Source of the DNA: Actinomadura litoris
GTDB lineage: Bacteria; Actinomycetota; Actinomycetes; Streptosporangiales; Streptosporangiaceae
NCBI RefSeq assembly: GCF_009733595.1
Contig: NZ_WOFH01000003.1
Span: 723,633 to 787,632, forward strand
Direction of reading: 5' to 3'
DNA: 64,000 nucleotides
The translations under genes were made by a program, and so were the position numbers. The first letter of the stretch is position 1, and each line of letters begins with the position of its first letter. Below are positions 60,851 through 64,000 of this stretch, one piece after another. The notes under the pieces were generated by a model, which was not told the origin of the DNA, ran no database searches, and saw only the letters and a list, made by a program, of their open reading frames with translations.

Positions 60851-61867
60851 TCAGCGGGTTGCGGCCGGGGAGAAGGCGTCGGCGAGCAGCAGGCGTGGCG
60901 CGCCGGTCCCGTCGGCCGGCACCGTCCACACGTCGGTGCCGCCGCCGCGCAGCAGCCCGTAGCCGACGGTCCGGTCGTCGATCCAGACGGCCTGGTCGTC
61001 CACCGAGGCGCGCTCGGCCAGCGCCGTCTCCCGCATCGTGCGCAGGTCCAGGACGTGCAGCCGCCACGGCCGCGCCGGGTCGCCGGTCGCCTTCTTGAAC
61101 GCGAGCCGGGTGCCGTCCGGCGACAGCGAGGGGCACTCCAGGTTCGTCCGCAGGGTCCGCATCGTGCGAGTGCTCACCCGGCCCTCGACCAGGTAGGTCC
61201 GCTCCTTGGTCCGCGCGGTCGCGTAGAAGCGGTCGTCGTCTCGGGTGAAGGTGACGCCCCAGTAGTTCAGGTCGGCCGACCAGTTCCGCCGCCCGTCCTG
61301 GAGCAGCCGGAACTTCTCCAGGTCAAGCCACAGCCGCCCGGTCCTGCGGTCGAACACCCCGGTCCGCGTCGAGAGGTTCTTGCTCTGGTAGTTGTGCCCC
61401 TCCACGAACGTGGTCCAGGAGATCATCCGCCCGCTCGCCGACACCTGCGCGCGGCTCGGCGTGCCCTCGACGGGGAACAGGTGGGAGCGCCGTCCCCGCT
61501 CGTCCAGGACGATCGCGTACGTCTGGGCGACGGCCTTGCGCTCGACCGTCAGGCACACCCCGGTGCCGCCGGCGGTGTGCACGCGCACGCACGGCGTCTC
61601 GGTGATCGTGCGGCTGTTCGGGCTGGTCACGACCGGCGCGCCGGGCGCCCCCGCCAGCCGCACCACCGCGAGCCGGCCCGCCGTCGGCCCGGTGCCGCCC
61701 TGCCGGAACACGAGTTGGCCCGGCCTGCCGAGGTCCGGCGCCACCGCGCCGACCGGGCGGGCGGGGGCGGTGGTATGCCCGGATTCGTCGGTGCCGCAGC
61801 CGGACATGAGCGCGGCGAGCGCCGCCGCCACCGCCGTGCCGGAGATCGCCTTGCCGGGGGTCCTCAC
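60851..61867 (-). CDS. Lipoprotein with TolB-like beta-propeller
   Basis: 338 residues from GTG 61867; an in-frame GTG at 61891 directly abuts GGGGAGG and is an alternative. Lipobox is LMSGC with Cys about 24. Blades such as ECPSLSPDGTRLAFKKATGD and QAVWIDDRTVGYGLL follow the WD40-like/TolB pattern. It should be an extracytoplasmic binding protein. First gene of a minus-strand set that continues to the WecG-type gene; a CGCTGG-TCCGGT-CCAGCG hairpin (60780-60797) lies just after it. Confidence 0.75.
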   Translation of the reverse strand: MRTPGKAISGTAVAAALAALMSGCGTDESGHTTAPARPVGAVAPDLGRPGQLVFRQGGTGPTAGRLAVVRLAGAPGAPVVTSPNSRTITETPCVRVHTAGGTGVCLTVERKAVAQTYAIVLDERGRRSHLFPVEGTPSRAQVSASGRMISWTTFVEGHNYQSKNLSTRTGVFDRRTGRLWLDLEKFRLLQDGRRNWSADLNYWGVTFTRDDDRFYATARTKERTYLVEGRVSTRTMRTLRTNLECPSLSPDGTRLAFKKATGDPARPWRLHVLDLRTMRETALAERASVDDQAVWIDDRTVGYGLLRGGGTDVWTVPADGTGAPRLLLADAFSPAATR

Positions 61868-62089
61868 GGCGTCAGGGTAGGTTCCGGTCACCCTCCCCTA
61901 GCTCACCCGACCGAATCCGGCCATCCTGACAAGGGCGGTTCACCGCGTCCTGTTATGGCCACACGCCACTGCCGTGCATTACCTTCCCTTTAACCGCGAG
62001 AACTGGCAGCTTAACTGTCGGGTCAGACCCGCATTCGTTCCTTGGAGGGGGAACGGAAGCGGTCTCGGGGAGGAGCGGGGGATGCCCGC

Positions 62090-63547
62090 ATGAGTTTGGT
62101 CGATCGTCCTGAAACGACCGTGACACTACGGCCCGCACGACGATCGGGAGGTGCTCGCGGTTGGGTTTCCGATCATGTTCGTCTCGCTATTACTCTGGAT
62201 TTCTGCTGTGCGCTGGCGGCAGGCGTCAGCGGGTTCGTGTTCCGGTTCGGTGACGACGCCGTCGCACCGCGTCCGGACGCGGCGCTCGCCGCCACGCTGC
62301 CGTTCATCTGGGTGTGCTGGGTCGCCGCGACCCGCGCCTACGAGGCCCGGTTCTTCGGCGCCGGCACCGAGGAGTACCGGCGCATCTTCGACGCCGGGAT
62401 CAGCCTGACCGCCGCCGTGGCGGTCCTGTCCTACGCCACGAAGGCCGAGGTCGCACGCGGGTTCGTGGTGTTCACGCTGCCGGTGGTGACGTTACTGAGC
62501 CTGCTCGGCCGCTACCGGCTCCGCAAACACCTGCACGGCCGCCGCGCCAAGGGCGAGTGCCTGCGCCGGGCCGTGGCCGTCGGCCACCGCCAGGCGGTGG
62601 CCGAACTCGTCCGCGAGTTCGGCCGCGCCCGCCACCACGGCATGCAGATCGTCGCCGTGTGCCTGCCCGAGGACGGCGGGCCCGCGCGGGTCGGCGGTGT
62701 CCCGGTCGAGGGAGGGATGGACGAGGTCGCCGAGGTCGTCCGGCGCTGCCACGCCGACACGGTCGCCGTCCTCGCCTGCCCCGAGCTGGCCGGGGTCGAG
62801 CTGCGGCGGCTCGCTTGGCGGCTGGAGAAGACCGACACCGAGCTGCTCGTCGCGTCCGCGCTGCTGGACATCGCGGGGCCGCGCACGTCGATCCGCCCCG
62901 TCGCCGGGCTGCCGCTGCTGCACGTCGAGCACCCGGAGCTGACCGGGACGCGGCGGGTGCTGAAGGCGCTGTTCGACCGGACGGCGGCGGCGGTCGCGCT
63001 GGTGCTGCTGAGTCCGCTGTGGGCGCTGACGGCGCTGCTCATCCGGCTGGACGACCCGGGCCCCGCGTTCTTCTCGCAGGTACGCGTCGGCCTCGGCGGC
63101 CGGGCGTTCCGGATGCTGAAGTTCCGCACGATGGTCGTGGACGCCGAGCGCCGCCGCCGCGAGCTCACCGACCCCGACCCCGCGCGCGGGGTGCTGTTCA
63201 AGCTCCGCGACGACCCGCGGGTCACCCGGCTCGGGTCCCGGCTGCGGCGCTGGTCCATCGACGAGCTGCCGCAGCTCGTCAACGTGGTGCGCGGCGAGAT
63301 GTCGCTGGTCGGGCCGCGCCCGCCGCTGCCCGACGAGGTCGACCGCTACGGCGAGGACGTGTTCCGGCGCCTCGCGGTCAAGCCGGGCATGACCGGGCTG
63401 TGGCAGGTGAGCGGCCGGTCCGACCTGTCGTGGGAGGAGTCGGTGCGGCTCGACGTCCGGTACATCGAGAACTGGTCGCTGTTCCTGGACGTGCAGATCC
63501 TCTGGAAGACGCTCGCGGCCGTGACACGCGGCTCGGGAGCCTACTGA
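62090..63547 (+). CDS. Polyprenyl-phosphate sugar-1-phosphate transferase (initiating glycosyltransferase)
   Basis: 485 residues from ATG 62090; GGAGGAG is 14 nt upstream and TTG 62042 is an alternative. N-terminal membrane helices (about 35-150), a CoA-binding-like central domain, then the bacterial sugar-transferase domain (about 290-485): KALFDRTAAAVALVLLSPLW, FRMLKFRTMVVDAE, RWSIDELPQLVNV, SLVGPRPPLP, KPGMTGLWQVSGRSDL. It loads the first sugar phosphate onto undecaprenyl phosphate, starting repeat-unit assembly. The 5' end has less biased codons than the rest. Confidence 0.93.
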   Translation: MSLVDRPETTVTLRPARRSGGARGWVSDHVRLAITLDFCCALAAGVSGFVFRFGDDAVAPRPDAALAATLPFIWVCWVAATRAYEARFFGAGTEEYRRIFDAGISLTAAVAVLSYATKAEVARGFVVFTLPVVTLLSLLGRYRLRKHLHGRRAKGECLRRAVAVGHRQAVAELVREFGRARHHGMQIVAVCLPEDGGPARVGGVPVEGGMDEVAEVVRRCHADTVAVLACPELAGVELRRLAWRLEKTDTELLVASALLDIAGPRTSIRPVAGLPLLHVEHPELTGTRRVLKALFDRTAAAVALVLLSPLWALTALLIRLDDPGPAFFSQVRVGLGGRAFRMLKFRTMVVDAERRRRELTDPDPARGVLFKLRDDPRVTRLGSRLRRWSIDELPQLVNVVRGEMSLVGPRPPLPDEVDRYGEDVFRRLAVKPGMTGLWQVSGRSDLSWEESVRLDVRYIENWSLFLDVQILWKTLAAVTRGSGAY

Positions 63548-63602
63548 CGGGCGGCCCCCCGGGCCGCCCGACCGGCGGCCCGGCGGGCGGCGAAGGGAAG
63601 AA

Positions 63603-64000
63603 ATGATCACCTCGATCGCGCACGTGCTCGGCACCCGGCCGAACCTGGTCAAGGCCGCGCCGGTGGTCGCCGCGCTCGGCGACCTGGACCAGAGCGTCCT
63701 GCATACGGGCCAGCACTACGACGAACGCCTGTCGAAGGTGTTCTTCGACGAGCTGGGCCTGCCCGAACCCGACGTGAACCTCGGCGTCGGCTCGGGCGGG
63801 CACGCCGAGCAGACGGCGGCGGTCATGGTGGGTCTGGAGCGCGAGTTCGTCCGGCGCGCCCCGGACCTCGTCGTCGTGTACGGCGACGTGAACTCGACGA
63901 TCGCCGCCGCGCTGGTCGCGGCCAAGCTGCACATCCCGGTCGCCCATGTGGAGGCCGGGCTGCGCAGCTTCGACATGACGATGCCGGAGGAGGTCAACCG
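63603..64000 (+). CDS. wecB: UDP-N-acetylglucosamine 2-epimerase (partial, runs off the edge)
   Basis: The first 132 residues are present. ATG follows AAGGGAAG. HVLGTRPNLVKAAPVVAAL, TGQHYDERLS, VYGDVNSTIAAALVAAKL and HVEAGLRSFDMTMPEEVN are diagnostic of WecB/MnaA/WbpI-type 2-epimerases. It would make UDP-ManNAc or the 2,3-diacetamido-mannuronic analogue. The latter fits the WbpB/D/E-like set in this locus and the WecG/TagA-type transferase. Confidence 0.92.
   Translation, partial: MITSIAHVLGTRPNLVKAAPVVAALGDLDQSVLHTGQHYDERLSKVFFDELGLPEPDVNLGVGSGGHAEQTAAVMVGLEREFVRRAPDLVVVYGDVNSTIAAALVAAKLHIPVAHVEAGLRSFDMTMPEEVN

Overview
The window is very GC-rich DNA with the gene types of a mycelial actinomycete. 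It carries SARP/STAND regulators, an XRE protein of the DUF5753 type, a DUF574-type methyltransferase, a DUF5954 protein and an FxSxx-COOH peptide system. Thermomonosporaceae (Actinomadura-like) is my best guess, but the sequence alone does not fix the genus. I saw no rRNA, tRNA, CRISPR array or intact insertion sequence.

Layout: 1-918 has no gene I can defend. 919-3619 holds a membrane-anchored esterase, a small unknown protein and a two-domain VOC protein. 3992-11733 is a complete FxS ribosomal-peptide cluster. It has a 59-residue precursor ending in FNSFI (fxsA), a radical SAM/SPASM maturase fused to an intact HExxH domain (fxsB), a TIR-like protein (fxsC) and a 1308-residue ParA-like/TIR-like/NB-ARC/TPR protein (fxsT). 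A perfect inverted repeat precedes fxsA and a second promoter precedes fxsC. 11766-17593 has an alpha/beta hydrolase, a second-copy-type EF-G, an XRE regulator, a lone ABC ATPase and an orphan LuxR-type response regulator. 17654-26515 is a regulatory island. A BTAD/NB-ARC/TPR (SARP-AfsR) regulator and a second NB-ARC/TPR protein flank a three-gene operon of two diverged GT-B-like paralogues and an unknown protein, and a small secreted-peptide gene lies downstream of the SARP gene. 26892-37057 carries accessory genes: carboxylesterase, LytTR protein, quinoprotein-like propeller, cupin with ArsR-rhodanese, methyltransferase, TetR with an MFS exporter, and DUF5954.

37272-64000 is a large cell-surface polysaccharide locus that runs off the right edge. 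It holds glycosyltransferases, amino-sugar enzymes (WbpD-, WbpB-, WbpE-, PglE/PglD- and WecB-like), a Wzx-like flippase, a Wzy-like polymerase/ligase, two Wzz-like proteins, a WecG/TagA-type transferase, an initiating polyprenyl-phosphate sugar transferase, and secreted proteins including a 1631-residue repeat protein. Nine genes from 45014 to 54822 form one tightly packed operon, most of them overlapping by 4-8 nt.

The strongest items for follow-up are the FxS cluster, a family of 45-nt palindromic repeats inserted in frame in two unrelated regulatory genes (16856-16945 and 29090-29212), and the unannotated secreted-peptide gene at 17654-17803.
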